Source: Cristatella mucedo (lineage: Eukaryota > Bryozoa > Phylactolaemata > Cristatellidae). From it: a stretch of DNA of 60,500 nt. Position 1 is the first letter of the stretch. Each line of letters opens with the position of its first letter. The translations under genes were made by a program, and so were the position numbers. Below the pieces are notes generated by a model. The model saw only the letters and a program-made list of their open reading frames with translations. It searched no databases and was not told the origin of the DNA. Where the stretch lies: positions 4,117,001 through 4,177,500 of the forward strand of contig WPIO01000002.1 of assembly GCA_009760855.2 (NCBI GenBank). The letters are read 5' to 3'. Positions 21,705 to 34,680 of this stretch are shown here, in pieces.

Positions 21705-21962
21705 TGTAAAGCAATAATGAGATGAGTCAGAAAGGGACGATTTGCTAATTTACACAAGTAGCTGCAACAGGCAAGCTCCTAGTTGAAATTGAAAATTGAA
21801 ATGCTAAACTTGAAAATGTTTTTGAAGTGAGGTCGTTGCATTCCTCTAGCTTGTGCTCTCAGCACTGCGACCCTCTTTGCTGTCACCCGAACTGGCAATT
21901 TTGGCGCTTACCAGCATGCGGTTGGATCAGCTGAGTTGGCGTATTGTAAAGCTTCCAGATTT
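21705..21962 (+). repeat. Interspersed repeat, copy 2
   Basis: Same orientation and landmark order as copy 1: GATTTGCTAATTTAC, GCTGCAACA, GAAAATTGAAATGC, CTTTGCTGTC and GTTGGCGTATTGTAAAGCT. The edges are approximate. Confidence 0.6.
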
Positions 21963-22969
21963 ATGTGAAGTGTGAGTTTTACATTTGCTCTGCTGTACTT
22001 TGAGGTTTTTGCATGTGGTAGTTTATGCACATGGACAATTAAATGTCGCTTTAACATGAGTAAGGAATCCATTAATCATGTTTGTGTTTTTTTTTCAAGA
22101 TACACCATATGCAGGTAAGATAAAGCATTCGGATGATTATTATCAGATTTAAAAATGGTTGAGAGTTTTTATCAATAGATTTATTTAAATATGATCTAAT
22201 TCTCTTTCAAAAATTTTCTGTCCGACTTGCCTGGTATAAGATAGTCTAAATTTAATCTCAAATAATGTCAGCTTTTTATTGAGTCCAGAATAAAACAATT
22301 TAGGGTGCTATCAGCAGCTTGGTTTGCTAACCAGGTGCAAAAAATGTGAAGTGAGTCTATTCTTCATCCTCGAGTAACTTTCAGCTACAGACCCGTGTCA
22401 GGTGCCAATACCACTTTTAAGATAATAGTTTTGTAGCAGTCAGAACATTGCAAACAAAATATACGCAATAGGCACGCATTCCTCTATCCAGCATGCATTT
22501 CAGCAACTATATCCGGCATGTCCTCAGTAAGAATCAACGTCGTTTTGAAGCCAGATATTTGACGCACGAGCTGACGGTGCCAGATGCAGCTCGAAATGAT
22601 TAAAGAAATCTATTGGTTCGTGCAAAGAAGTTGGTAGCCCAACAGCTTTGTCAGATAGACAAGTAAATAAGAAATTATTTTAAACTGCTTGAAATATCTT
22701 CGTACGGTTTGTTTGTCAAATACTAAGCTGAACTTCCGTTTCCCAGTCTTAATCTGAATCACTTTTAATGCTGTAGATTGTTATAGCTTTGGTCTTTCAT
22801 ATATCTGAAAAGACTCAGTTGACAGTTTTTTAGTCTGGCTTTAAAACTCTTTATAAATAAAAAAAGGGTTTCAGGGTGGATATTTGCTCTTCAACCGCAC
22901 CTACCGTAGGTTTTAATCTTGACCATTTCTGAAGGAATACTGGATAGAGATTTAGAGATGCAATCTCCC

Positions 22970-22972
<3 letters not shown>
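21963..22972. other. AT-rich, no recognised feature
   Basis: AT-rich sequence with stops in all frames. No repeat family is recognised apart from the interspersed repeat to its left. Confidence 0.35.
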
Positions 22973-23036
<64 letters not shown>

Positions 23037-23060
23037 AAGACAGAAAGACAGAAAGAGAGA
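22973..23060. repeat. (GA)n microsatellite
   Basis: GAGA run with later AAAGAC-type decay. Confidence 0.92.
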
Positions 23061-24581
23061 GGGGCATATTCTGGGTACATCAAATGGGTCTTACTTTTTG
23101 TGTTCAAAGCTGCCCTTCAAAACTGAAGCTTTTTTAAAAGAAATTTGAACTGAAGACTGTTAATTTTGCAGCTTGCACAATCTGCTGCAAATATTAATTT
23201 ATCACACTAATTCTGATAGCATTTCGGCAGCCTTTATTTTGTCAGACAGTGCAACGTTTGAGCATTTGTCCTTGTTACAATGTTAGGTGGATTTTTCGAA
23301 TATGTATTGAGTCTCATCTTCTTGAATGCCGCCATTGCACCATGGTATACCCACGCGAAAAGCAGTGCCTCATCCGGCTTTCGGCCATCACTAGAGCGTT
23401 ATTTTCATTTAAATGAAACAAAGATCCAGTCCACAGGTTTATATATGCGTGAATCAACACGTTTCTGTTTGAGTACAATAGAGACCTACTTGTTTTTGCT
23501 ACGGATGGTCACTACCGGCCGTACCCTACAAGTAGTTGATCGGCAAAGGCCTGCTGGAGTCAGTCCAGAAAGGAATCGCTGACAAACAATGTCAATTTGT
23601 AAACCAAGGACGGGGTTTTTTCTGCTAGACCCCTTTTGAGCATTCAGACTCACTAAACGTATTGGTGGCAGCCAAGCCAGATGCCGTGAATTCGGTTGGG
23701 AGTATGCAACGAAATAAAGCGATGAGACAGAGCAACCCTCTCTGACATCAAATCATGCTACTGCAATGGGTTTATCGAAAACGCTGTGCATGTAAAATAT
23801 GGAATTCATAAATTCAGTCACTGCATGGTGGAGGTCAACTGAAGTAAGATTTGAAAGTCTGAGACGTTAGGAAGCAACCAAAGAACTACACATGCTTGAC
23901 AAAATGTTGGTGAGAACAAATTTTCGCCATTTAAAACATTGATTTTTTATTTTTTTTATCCTTTAACTTTAATTTGGAACATTAGATATCGCACAAGCAT
24001 TAAACCCACCAGCAGAGAAGAAAGCGAACGGAGCTTCAGACAACATAGTCAGGACCAACGATGCTGAGTCCCGGGTCTGGTTTCGCACAGTTAGCCAGAA
24101 TGAAAATGAAAGCCTATCTATGCGGATTGTGCCCTTTTAAAATGCAAGACAAATGCGAAGCATCCACATAGCAAACTAGAGTGCAGCGATTTGTGGGCGG
24201 CGATTTCAGTCCGGTGACACTAACTGGCCACACTAATACAGAGGTTATTGTAAATGTTTCGCATTTTCCTATAACATAAACGAATCTAAACATAAGTAAA
24301 GACGGTTTTTAATCATTCAGTAGCCCTAGATTGATTGTCAAAACCCAACCAGACTTGGACAGATGTCAGCTCTGGTATTTACCAAGCACTTGGCATGCAG
24401 TCATAGTTGAACAGCATCAAGAGAAGCGCCACTCCTTAACCCTGATACCGTGACCCCGTGCCATCGCCCGAGCACCCCACACGATTTTTATATAAATATC
24501 GCCGAATGCATTTTGTGTGGCTTTAATGCTTCATGTGTAAAATGCACAAAGTATCGTTAGGCAGACAGTCAGAATGATTAG
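23061..24581. other. No supported gene
   Basis: A 100-codon plus-strand frame at 23280-23582 starts with a hydrophobic stretch (MLGGFFEYVLSLIFLNAAIA) but shows no domain motif and no flanking splice sites I trust. The rest is AT-rich non-coding sequence. Confidence 0.3.
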
Positions 24582-24736
<155 letters not shown>

Positions 24737-24867
24737 TGTTGACATCCATGCACACCATGACATGACTGTGCTCCGTATCGAAATAATCAGTAGCACTGGT
24801 ACGAATTCTGGAAAGGGACCACCGAAGGACATCTGCCCTCGATGCAGGACTGACTCTTGGTTTAACA

Positions 24868-26870
24868 TTAATGATAATAATAATAATAATAATAATTCAC
24901 TTGATAAAGCGCCCTCAGAGAACTTAATCTCTCTCTAGGTGCTTTACATTTGCTGTAAAGTGAAATGCAATTGAATGGTAAGTAAAATCATGCTTAAAAA
25001 CAAACGAAATGAATAATATGGTTAGGGGTGACATGCGCAGGGTCAGCATGCAAATGTGGTTAGTGGCAGCATGCACAGTGTCAGCACGCATAAGCACATC
25101 AAGGACAAATCACAGGGACCCACTAAATGCTGTCCTAAATAGGTGTGTTTTTAGGTTCCTTTTAAATGTGGTCAGGTCAGGGGATGTTCTGACGCAGGTC
25201 GGGAGGGAGTTCCAGGCTTTGGGAGCATGTGAACTAAATGCACGGTCTCCAAAGGATTTAAGGTTTGTACGAGGTATTTCTAGACTGTTGGATTCCGAAA
25301 AGCGGGTGGTACGATGCTTGGCCTGATGGGGTAGTATATCTGACAGATAGGCTGGAGCCATAGAATGAAGGGACCTAAAAGTAAGCGACAAAACCTTAAA
25401 GTCAATCAGTTGCTTGACTGGTAGCCAGTGCAGGCCGGCGAGAAGTGGAGTAATGTGGCAACTGCGACGCTCACGACAGACAAGCCTAGCTGCAGAGTTT
25501 TGCACAAGCTGCAATCGCCTGATCGCACATGCTGGTAGGCCAGTAAGCAGTGAGTTGCAGAAGTCGAGACGGGATGTCACGAATGCATGGACCAACTTGG
25601 ACGTGGTATCTTTATCTAATCAAGCCCGAATTTTAGCAATGTTATGAAGCTGAAAATAGGTGGTTTGACTGTGGAGCTGATATGGTCGTCTAACGAGAGG
25701 TCGCTTTGGAATATGACACCTAGATTCCGAGCTGATTCAACTGGAGATATGCTTGCAGAGCCAATTTTGAGAGTCAGCCTTTCCAATCTCTGGATCACAC
25801 TGGGTTTTCCCATAACTAGTAAGTTAGTTTTATCATCGTTAAGTTTTAGAAAATTTGCTGCCATCCATGTGCGGATGTCATAAATGCATGCAGCTAGTGA
25901 GTTTAGAGAATTTGAGGTGATCGAAGGCTGGGAGGGATCAAAGCAAAGGTACAACTGAGTGTCATCCGCATAGAAGTGAAAGCCTAGATTGTGCTTGGCG
26001 ATCACATCAGCAAGAGGCAGAGTATAAACCGTGAAAAGAACCGGACCTAGCACTGAGCCCTGAGGTACTCCATATTTCAGAGGTACTTCAGATGATCTTT
26101 GTCCATTCGCGTCAGTCCCCCACTGAGATAGGACCTGAACCACTGCAGAGCAGTGCCAGTGATGCCCAAGCGAGATGAGAGGCGCTCTAGAAGAACTTTG
26201 TGATCGATGGTATCAAAAGCTGCCGAAAGATCAAGCAAAACAAGCAGAGACACTCTACCCATGTCTGCATTCCTAAGTAGGTCGTTGTATACCCGAAGCA
26301 ATGCTGACTCTGTGGAGTGATTAGCTCTAAAGCCAGACTGGAACTTGCTAGCAAGTTGTGAGGTTTCGATATACGAGTTCAGCTGGTCCGCCACGACCCG
26401 TTCGAGTGTCTTTGATAGGAATGGTAGAAGGGAAACTGGGCGGTAGTTGCTCAAGTTCTCTTGGTGAAGTGTAGCTTTCTTGACAAGTGGCCTGACTACA
26501 GCTTTTTTGAAAGGTGCTGGGACATGACCTGAGGCTAATGACATATTAATGATGTTGGTTATGCATGGCAGCAGCAGATCAATTCAATGTAGGAGCAGGA
26601 CAGTGGGAATAGGGTCCAGAGGACTTGTTGTCTTCTTTGATTGAGATACGAACTTTAGGACTAGATCACTAGTGACCTGCTTAAATGCAGACATTGAGGT
26701 GCAGCCAGGAACCGAGGAACAGCATTCTAGTGGGGAGGTTGTCATCGCAGGGATGGATTCCCTGATCTTGTCTATCTTCTGCACAAAGAATCGAGAGAAG
26801 CGATCGGCTAGATCATCATTAGGAACATTCAAAAGTAACGACGAAAATCCCTTCGCTAAAGAAGGAAAGT
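24868..26870 (-). mobile_element. LINE family A, longest RT-bearing copy, minus strand
   Basis: CR1/L2-like non-LTR retrotransposon. In minus-strand order: a pre-RT segment at 26832-26584 (FSRFFVQKIDKIRES, then SPLDPIPTVLL); RT fingers at 26544-26077 with [20 protein letters not shown] and [20 protein letters not shown]; palm at 26143-25616 with GVPQGSVLGPVLFTVYTLPL and the active site FYADDTQLYLCF; and a C-terminal part at 25595-25110 (LLAGLHWLPVKQLIDFKVL). These lie in different frames, so at least three indels have broken the ORF. The 3' end has the AAAGCACC...GGCGCTTT hairpin and a (TTA/ATA)n tail at 24868-24895. The 5' end is truncated near 26870, so the endonuclease is missing. Confidence 0.92.
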
Positions 26871-27317
26871 GCTGTAAAAGCTACGTTTGCTCAATTCCTA
26901 AGGGCCTCAAACCCACCAGGTCGGCGGCTCAACCGCTCTCAGCTAGGTCGCTTCAAGCAAAAAACGGGTTTCGCTCTGGGCTGTAACTCTGCTCGCGAAT
27001 AGGCGATGCTGCTTCTATATGCCGCTGCGGGCGCACGCTTGTTTTGTTTTGGACGCCATTGGTCATCTGATTATGTAATTAATCTATCCTTGATCTGGTT
27101 TAGATTGGTCAGCCCATGATCTGGCTTTTTGCTTACTGGGGCAGCAGTCATTGGGCTAGCCCTTTTTTCTGGTCCAGCATTTATCAGTCACGCCATTGGT
27201 CCTCGAGCCACAATTAGTCCCTCCTTAATCTAGCTTAGTTTGACTACTGTTACCTCGAGTCATTGAGCCAATCACCCTTTGGACTCTTTGAAATTTAACG
27301 ACATCATTATTCCTACT
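26871..27317. other. No recognised feature
   Basis: Mixed DNA between two LINE-derived segments. No exon or repeat was recognised. Confidence 0.3.
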
Positions 27318-27378
27318 AGCGCCTAGAAAGAGATTGAGTTCTCCGAGGGCGCTTCATCAAGTGCATTATTATTATTAT
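27318..27378 (+). mobile_element. LINE-A/SINE 3' hairpin remnant
   Basis: Only the terminal hairpin AGCGCC...GGCGCT and the CAAGTGCATTATTATTATTA tail are present. It may be an extremely 5'-truncated insertion. Without the body, a LINE origin cannot be told from a SINE origin. Confidence 0.7.
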
Positions 27379-27596
27379 GACGTAGCCTAATGCTTTTCAA
27401 TTAAGTAATCCGTCAGTAACCAATCCGGGCTCGCAACTTACTCAGCCGTCCTCGTATCTTTAACTTGTTCACCAACTCATTCAGCGCTTTCTATTGCACT
27501 TTGTTGTAACGCTAGCTATATGCATGCATATGTAATTATTTTCACACGGTATAAGCGAAGCAGTGCGCTCCTTAAACGTAACCACAAGCGATAAAA

Positions 27597-27643
27597 TATA
27601 TATATATATATATATATATACATAATGTATATATATATATATA

Positions 27644-27716
<73 letters not shown>
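27597..27716. repeat. (AT)n then (TC)n compound microsatellite
   Basis: TATA dinucleotides at 27597-27645 pass directly into CT dinucleotides at 27646-27716. Confidence 0.95.
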
Positions 27717-27717
<1 letters not shown>

Positions 27718-28889
27718 GTTTTAGAAGAAATGAATTTCTTCAAGAGAGCATGAGGGATTACGGTCCTAGACATTCAAATTTTAGTAATCTACGGAGGCAA
27801 AATAGCTATCCTTAAGGCATAACGGAGCTCGAGCTACATGCAGTACCTTATTCAGCTAAGTCACTATGCCGATCATTATCAAGCCCAGCAGAAAATCCAT
27901 ATCACTTTTTTTCACACGTATTAACTTGAATGCAAACCATGGCTTCCTTTCTCTCACTGACTTTCGCAGGCTTGACTTTGTACGTCTGGAAAAACATAAG
28001 AGTCACCTTAAAACTCTCTGATCGCATTTTTCATATATCCACTTGTAGCTTGGGCGAATGACGAGCTAGAATTCCACTGAAGTGGCCATTTTTCTTAAAT
28101 AGAAGGTATTTAATTGAATACTGGAGGAGCTACTTAGAGCTGGTATAGCAAAGCTGGCCTCTCAGCTAGCATTTATCCAGCCGAATGTTTTTGAGCCTTC
28201 TGGCAGGAGCGATACTCGCCTGTAGCACTCATTGATGATTTCACTGGTTTGAATTAGAGAGCAACAGAGCACCTGCGATAATGTTTGAACAATTTACCAT
28301 GAGGGCGATAGAGTGAATCGTCATCGATGAATGAACAGGTCGTCGTTGAACACAAGCTCACTTCAGGTGGACTCTCTTTGCTGTGTCATAGTAGAAGTAG
28401 TCGAAGTATGGTGTGGTCAAGGAAGACAACGCTGTGACATTTTGCCTCGTGACGGAAGAATGCCATCTTGCCTCTTTTATTAGTGGAGATTGGAGAACAT
28501 CGATGGATGATCCGGTCACTGGCGAACGGTCTTCCGGGCGGATTTTTGATCCTGAACCAAATCATTTACATTAAACGGTGCGGACGTTTGCCTAACGACG
28601 GCAGATAACTAACCAACTCTCACGCCCCCTTCAGCAGTGAGTTACAGCGACGGGTTTTGGCACGGGTTGGCTTGCAGCGTCTCTCGCTACCACATTGCCG
28701 TTTCAACAGCAGCTGCTGGTGCTGTTGCATCCTTCCCAGCACCATAGCTACTTCCTAGCGACATCTTCTCGGGCGGTCGGGGATATCATTCGAAGATATC
28801 ATTTGTCGCCTGGAGAGCAGCTTCCGCCACCCACCGGGACGAGAGCTTAGCTAGTGTCGCTTTCGGAGTATTAGGTGGCTCTGGCAGGC
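27717..28889. other. No recognised feature
   Basis: No open frame with a motif, and no repeat-family match. Confidence 0.3.
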
Positions 28890-28920
<31 letters not shown>

Positions 28921-28974
28921 GGAGAGAAAGAGAGGGAAAGAGAGGGAAAGAGAAGGAGAGAAAGCGAGAGAGAA
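28890..28974. repeat. (GA)n microsatellite, degenerate
   Basis: Pure GAGA to about 28916, then GGGAAAGAGA-type purine-rich sequence. Confidence 0.9.
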
Positions 28975-31900
28975 ATGCTTCGGCAGGCAAGGGAATCATT
29001 AGAAGCCCATATAGCTGGAAATGTTTGCACTGAGGGATGGTCGCCTCGCTAGCTCCCACGTTCGGGCCAGATGAGTTTTGTCAAGCCGATGGAGACACGA
29101 CGGAGTTGACGGCACACATGTTGTCCTAACGGCGGCGGCGCACCTTCGATCGGTGCTCGGGAGAATAGCGAATTTTGGTTCCGGCCATACCACCACACTG
29201 GGAAGAATGTCAATATTCCTAATGTGCTAAAGGCGAACATTACTGAAAAAGTGAGCTGGCACTGCCGATTCAGTTGCTATTGCAGTGGAGTAGGTAAACG
29301 ACTCATCGAGTGCGCAGCTGACGGTTTGCTCTGCTATTTATCAGTCAAAGAAGAGGTGAAGCAAGAACGAACGCTGGATCGAATGAAGTGGGCATAGCAT
29401 GCAGAAGCCGTTGGCAGCCGCCCATCGCTATCGCGTTGCTACGGTCGAGGCGGTCGAAGGTGCTCGTTTCCCACCCGGCAGCCTGTGCATATGGAGGGTG
29501 CCATCGCCGACATCAGTGGTGGATGACTTTGACCGAGAATCGTTTGACTGGCATGACAGTGTAGTAATGCACGGCCAGTGAAAATAATAACAATAACAAT
29601 TTAGCCTTGAGCTTACTTTCTGAGGCTCCGAAGGCTCTAGAAAGGAAGCATGCCAATTGCTTAGTGATGACGTGCAAAATGTCAGGACTTATCAGCGCAT
29701 AATCGACATTTCACCGTACGAATGCTGTGAGGAGCAGGTGGGCTTTTAGTTTTCTTTCTAGCACCAAGTCAGTGAATTTCATGTCGTCAAATCTCCGGGA
29801 TGCTTAGGAACTTGTTTCCCAGTCCTTTCAGCATTTCCCCTTTCCGCCATTATTCGGCTGCTTTGCTGAGCCAGTTGTACAGCTAACCAATAAGGGTCGC
29901 CAACGGCATAATCTTCGAGGGACGAGAGATCGGGAATGATATGGCAACAGCTTTGCAAGAACACTCGGCTAAGACACCTCGTATTTTCCCAAAGACGACC
30001 AGATGCTCATGCCGTCAAGCTCAACGTCTCAGCCGTGCCATAAAGCAGCCGGAAACGGTGAACTGGTGCCCCTCACAATTTGCATCACTCAGTCACCGAG
30101 CTTTGGCCAAGAATGACGCCATACGCTTGAACGAAATAGCGGACTCGTCGCATTGTCAGCAACGACGAGCTCGTATTTTGTACCTTGGTCTGAAAGCGTT
30201 GTACGTGGATACTTGCTTTTGCAAGAACCCCTTATTCTCTAACCGTGGAGTATATTGATTATCGATCAGCAGTGTTACGTGCTAGGGCACACGAGCTTCG
30301 TACTCGAATGGATGTTTAAGCGAATCTGGCGAACTATCTTCCCGAGTGAAACGATAGCCTCTTCAAATTGACCTAGATTATAGTATATTCGAGAACTTAC
30401 TCGCAGTCACTGAATCATCCTTATTAGGAAGGGGATAAACCAAAGTCGGCGTTTTGACTAAATGTGAAGATAGCAATAGTGATATAAAACAAGTTTCGCG
30501 CCAGGCCCCATCCCAGCTACACAATGGTTTCCTTCGATTGCTGTTGAACATGGAGCTATAAGGCACCGGGAAACCCCCACGGCTATTGTCTGTGCGCGTA
30601 TCAGAGTTGGAGCTGCTTTTACGGCTTGTTAACCATGCTATAAGCCACTAATTTTTCACCTAATTCAGCATCTTTACCTGCACCAGCATTTATCCTTCAT
30701 ATAAAGCGATGCTTTTTATATGATCTGCACAGTCACCTGCTTTGCAGCCATTTTAATCCAGTACAAACGTAGGCTTCGCAATTTCACTACAAGGCCGAGA
30801 CGTGGACTTTTTCAGTCACTAGGATAATCGGAATGGCTATAGTCATGCACAAACTCGTGCATGAATTCATTCACAAATACATGCACGCTATGTAGAAAAT
30901 TCTACAAATAACTATTCACTACCCTGGTGCGCGGCCGATAGTCTTTCTGGGGCGACCGAGTCTGGCAGATTCAGGTTTACGGCAAAGATCGGGAGAGCCA
31001 GTGAGGCTAACGTCAGCTAATGCTCACTTCTTCTTTCAGCCATGTTATCGCCATTTCTTCAAACGACATACGAAACAAAAAAGATCAATCGTGCGAATCA
31101 AAATCAATAAAATTCATCGGGGCATCAGCTTGACCACGTTTTTCAGCACTCGCTTTGTGGATAGCTTACCGTTAAGGAGCCTTGAAGGGATTTATAAAAG
31201 CAAGGACGTAGCACCTACTTCGCACCACCCTCGAACACTAGCAGCAAAGCATCTGTGGCCACAGTAGCTTGCAATGGACCGATGCGTTCAACAAAATGAC
31301 CGTGGCTCTGGTTCGGGATTATTGACAAAATTGAGTCGGCATATAGCAGAATTTTTCCAAGCAGATTTATCTGCGCAGAAATTTTCTACTTGATCTTTTC
31401 TCATTCCCAAAGTAAAGACAGGCTGACTTTTCAGTCTCAATTGTATAGCGGAAGAATAGCTTTAGCGGCTATCCCTCTAGCATACAGATGGCATTGAGGT
31501 ATTGCCTGCTGCAGTACTCAAACCCACGATCTTGGCCGTGAACTGCAAGCACCTCGCAGAAAGATGAACTTTATCTCAGCTACGCTAAGATGCAATCCCG
31601 AAAGTAGAAAAACTTGACTTTCCCTTTCGCTAAAGTAACATCTATATTTAGCGGTTTGCTGTCGGCAGTGCAATCACAGCTTTATAAAGGGCTAGGTAGA
31701 TTGCCTTTATCTTACGCCGCCTGAGCAGCTTAAACTGGTCCTCTAGGACGGATAGCTACTTTGAGGGGCATTTTGGATCCTGCACGAATCGTCCTCGCTT
31801 CTTTTCAATTACGGGGCACTTAGTTAGATTGGGTACTTCCAAGCTGGTTCTCGCTGCATCTACCGAAACACTAATGGAAAACTCTAGTCTTCGAAATATC

Positions 31901-34469
31901 TCAACATACTTTGTACTTTCCAAAATTGTTTTATGGGCAGCATGGATGGTTTCGCTTAACCAGCTATATCTACATACAGCAATGCTCGTAGCTATCAGTG
32001 TCCAGAGACATATTAATACGTGGACGGTCAACACACAATGATAGCACCTACTCAGATCAATTAATCGGGCACCGCCTTGAATAGAGAGCAATAACAATAC
32101 TAATAATAATAACTATACCTTTATATAATCTTGCAAGATAACTAAGTACCATTTTGAGTCATTTTAAATATGATGGAAATAAACTACGTCAACTGATTAG
32201 TGGTTATACAAACAATTTCAGATAAAGAACATGGAGAGCAACCCAGTTCACGAGGGCTGTCTATTGGAGCAACAGCGAGGCCGCCATAGCGAGGGTTTAA
32301 TGCTGTACTTGCTGGGATAAAGCCAATACTTCGAAGAATCTTAGCTTTCTGCGATTTGTTTGGTCTCTACAATAAGTTCTAAAACTTTGACGAGTCTCTC
32401 TGCTGCATTTAACTGTTGTAGGGCAGATTTCTCAAGTTATGGCAATCGGCATGGGCATCCTAATTTCACATATTGTAGCTGCACATCATATCTGCTGCTT
32501 CATGGCTCTACGCTTGTCCCAATCCAACTTAACTTTGATCAGAAAATCCAAGGCAAAGCTTCTGCCGGACGCAATCCTATTACGCCAAACCCATAGGTTC
32601 TTGGATCAGGGTGGGGAATTTACTATGATAAGCCAAGCTGCGTACACCATCCAAGTCGAGTCGCAGTTGAATAATACGACCCAGGTTCGAGTCCTACAGC
32701 AGGTGATTCTGTATTGCCCACTGAAAGCGGGAGTGTTAGCCGTTACGGCTCCTCTGACCTTCTGTAAATGGGGGTTTCGAATCAGTAGGGTAATGCTTTG
32801 TCATGAGATCAAATATGCAAGCTTAATCTTGAACCCAAGATACTTCATATCGAGAAAATACCAGAAAATACACACCAGAGCATGGCTATATTTTGTATGA
32901 AATATCGCAAGCTGCTGACACTGACCAAGAAAGTAAATTAACATCAAGTTCGGATCAACACCTTTGCCTGATGCCTCAGCGAGAATTAGAGCCGTGACAT
33001 AGGCCACAAGATGGCAGACCTGCTTCTGTCTTTTCACAGTCACAGTCTCAAACGCACAATATTCATTATACTGCGACTTCGGCCTTAGCCCAAATGTGTG
33101 CCTATGCTTAAGCGAGGCAATCGCAGTGATAAGCACATGAAAGCAAAACCTTTACATAAGCCGATCAGCATGATAACAATAAAAAAGGACGCGCAAATGC
33201 TAGCTTACATATTACATATAAACGTGGAAGTGCTGCCACGTGCGAAGTACAGTTTGTATGAGCATAAGTAGTATTATTTCTTGAAACTGCACGACTAGAG
33301 CTTCTATTGATTTTACTGCTCACGAGTAAGAAATTTTGCGACCGCAACAACAATGGTATAACCAAAATGAAGTGTACAGCAAAAGCAAAGACGAGCTTTA
33401 CAGATAGATATTACGAGTATAAAGTGAAGCGCTGACGCCAACCAAGCTATCTTATTACAGTCGCAGTGTCAGATGTGTCTAAAGCAGATAACGTAGTAAA
33501 TACTCACTTGCTATGGCATAACTTTTCAATATGAGCATAAGGAAGGACTGCAATAGCCCGACAAGGCAATAGGCACCACGTATTCACGGACGCCTAGTCG
33601 TTGGGATACAGCAGCTCTGGATTTTTCGTCCATTTAGAGGCTGCAGTGGTCGAAAATTTCCTGGATCAGCCATGACACCACCATCCGCAGATCGAAGCTG
33701 CGTAAGACTATCCAACTAAAATGGCAGCACGTGCATAGAATAACGGATGTGTATATACTCGTGATTAGTACAATATTTGGTCCTGCAATCATATGCGCTA
33801 AGCTCTGCAAGCATCTTACTAGTTAAAACTGTAAAAAAATAATTACGACTAGAGCAGAGCTAAGGGGTACACAAATAATAAATTAAATAGCCATTGCAAT
33901 GGTTCAAAGTGTATCACGGTTGTTCCAGGGCGAAAGCAATTGGAGCTGCTCGTCGGCTTATATCAGTTTCACTCAAATACTTTCCGATTAGCCACGACAA
34001 AGCTGTCAATAACTTCCAGCAAAATAAGTTCCCGCCTGCTATTGTCGGCATAAGCTACCCTTTCGTACATTTCAGGGCACACCTGCGTCATTTCGATCCC
34101 GTTGAGCCAGCTTGCCTAGTGCTTTCTCAGAAGGATCGTCGTGGTGAGTCTAATGAGTCGGGCTCCATATCCCCACTACGACTGATTTGCTCCACCTTCA
34201 GAACTGTCAATAAAGGTGCAGCTACTGGCATGCCTACACGCTCGCACGCACAAGAGCAGGCACGTACATACACATGCTAGCACACACTTGATTTTAAATA
34301 AACCCACTAATTCGTGAACGTAGAAGACTGAGTGGTTGACTTGAGGGGTATTTAGTTCTCAGCATCTATCATGGGCCACTTAGGCTTAGATCCAGAGAAA
34401 TTGTGCTCGCTTATACTCAACTATATCCGAGTAGCTCATCGAGGGGCGCTCCTGCTACATCTGATTAGC
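28975..34469. other. Long region without recognised gene
   Basis: Contains many short frames (for example 29399-29581, 31756-32097, 32439-32900 and 33894-34280), none with a motif I recognise. Possible decayed tRNA-like B-box segments occur near 31520 and 32682, without a convincing SINE body. I see no exon chain. Confidence 0.35.
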
Positions 34470-34522
34470 TACATATTATAATATATTATATATATATATA
34501 TATATATGTAAGTATATATGTA

Positions 34523-34561
<39 letters not shown>

Positions 34562-34680
34562 TATATTATATATATATATATATATATTAGATATACGAAA
34601 AACTAATATATCATATATTATATTATATATATATATATATATATATTAGATATACGAAAAACTAATATATGTATATGTAA
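34470..34680. repeat. (AT)n microsatellite with tandem duplication
   Basis: AT run in which a segment containing TTAGATATACGAAAAACTAA is present twice, starting near 34587 and 34646, giving a period of about 60 bp. Each copy is flanked by TATATA. Confidence 0.85.

Noticed and set aside
32640-32800. A further SINE from a GGTTCGAGTCC B-box
   Set aside because: There is no matching A-box head and no LINE-like tail. A single 11-bp match is expected by chance.
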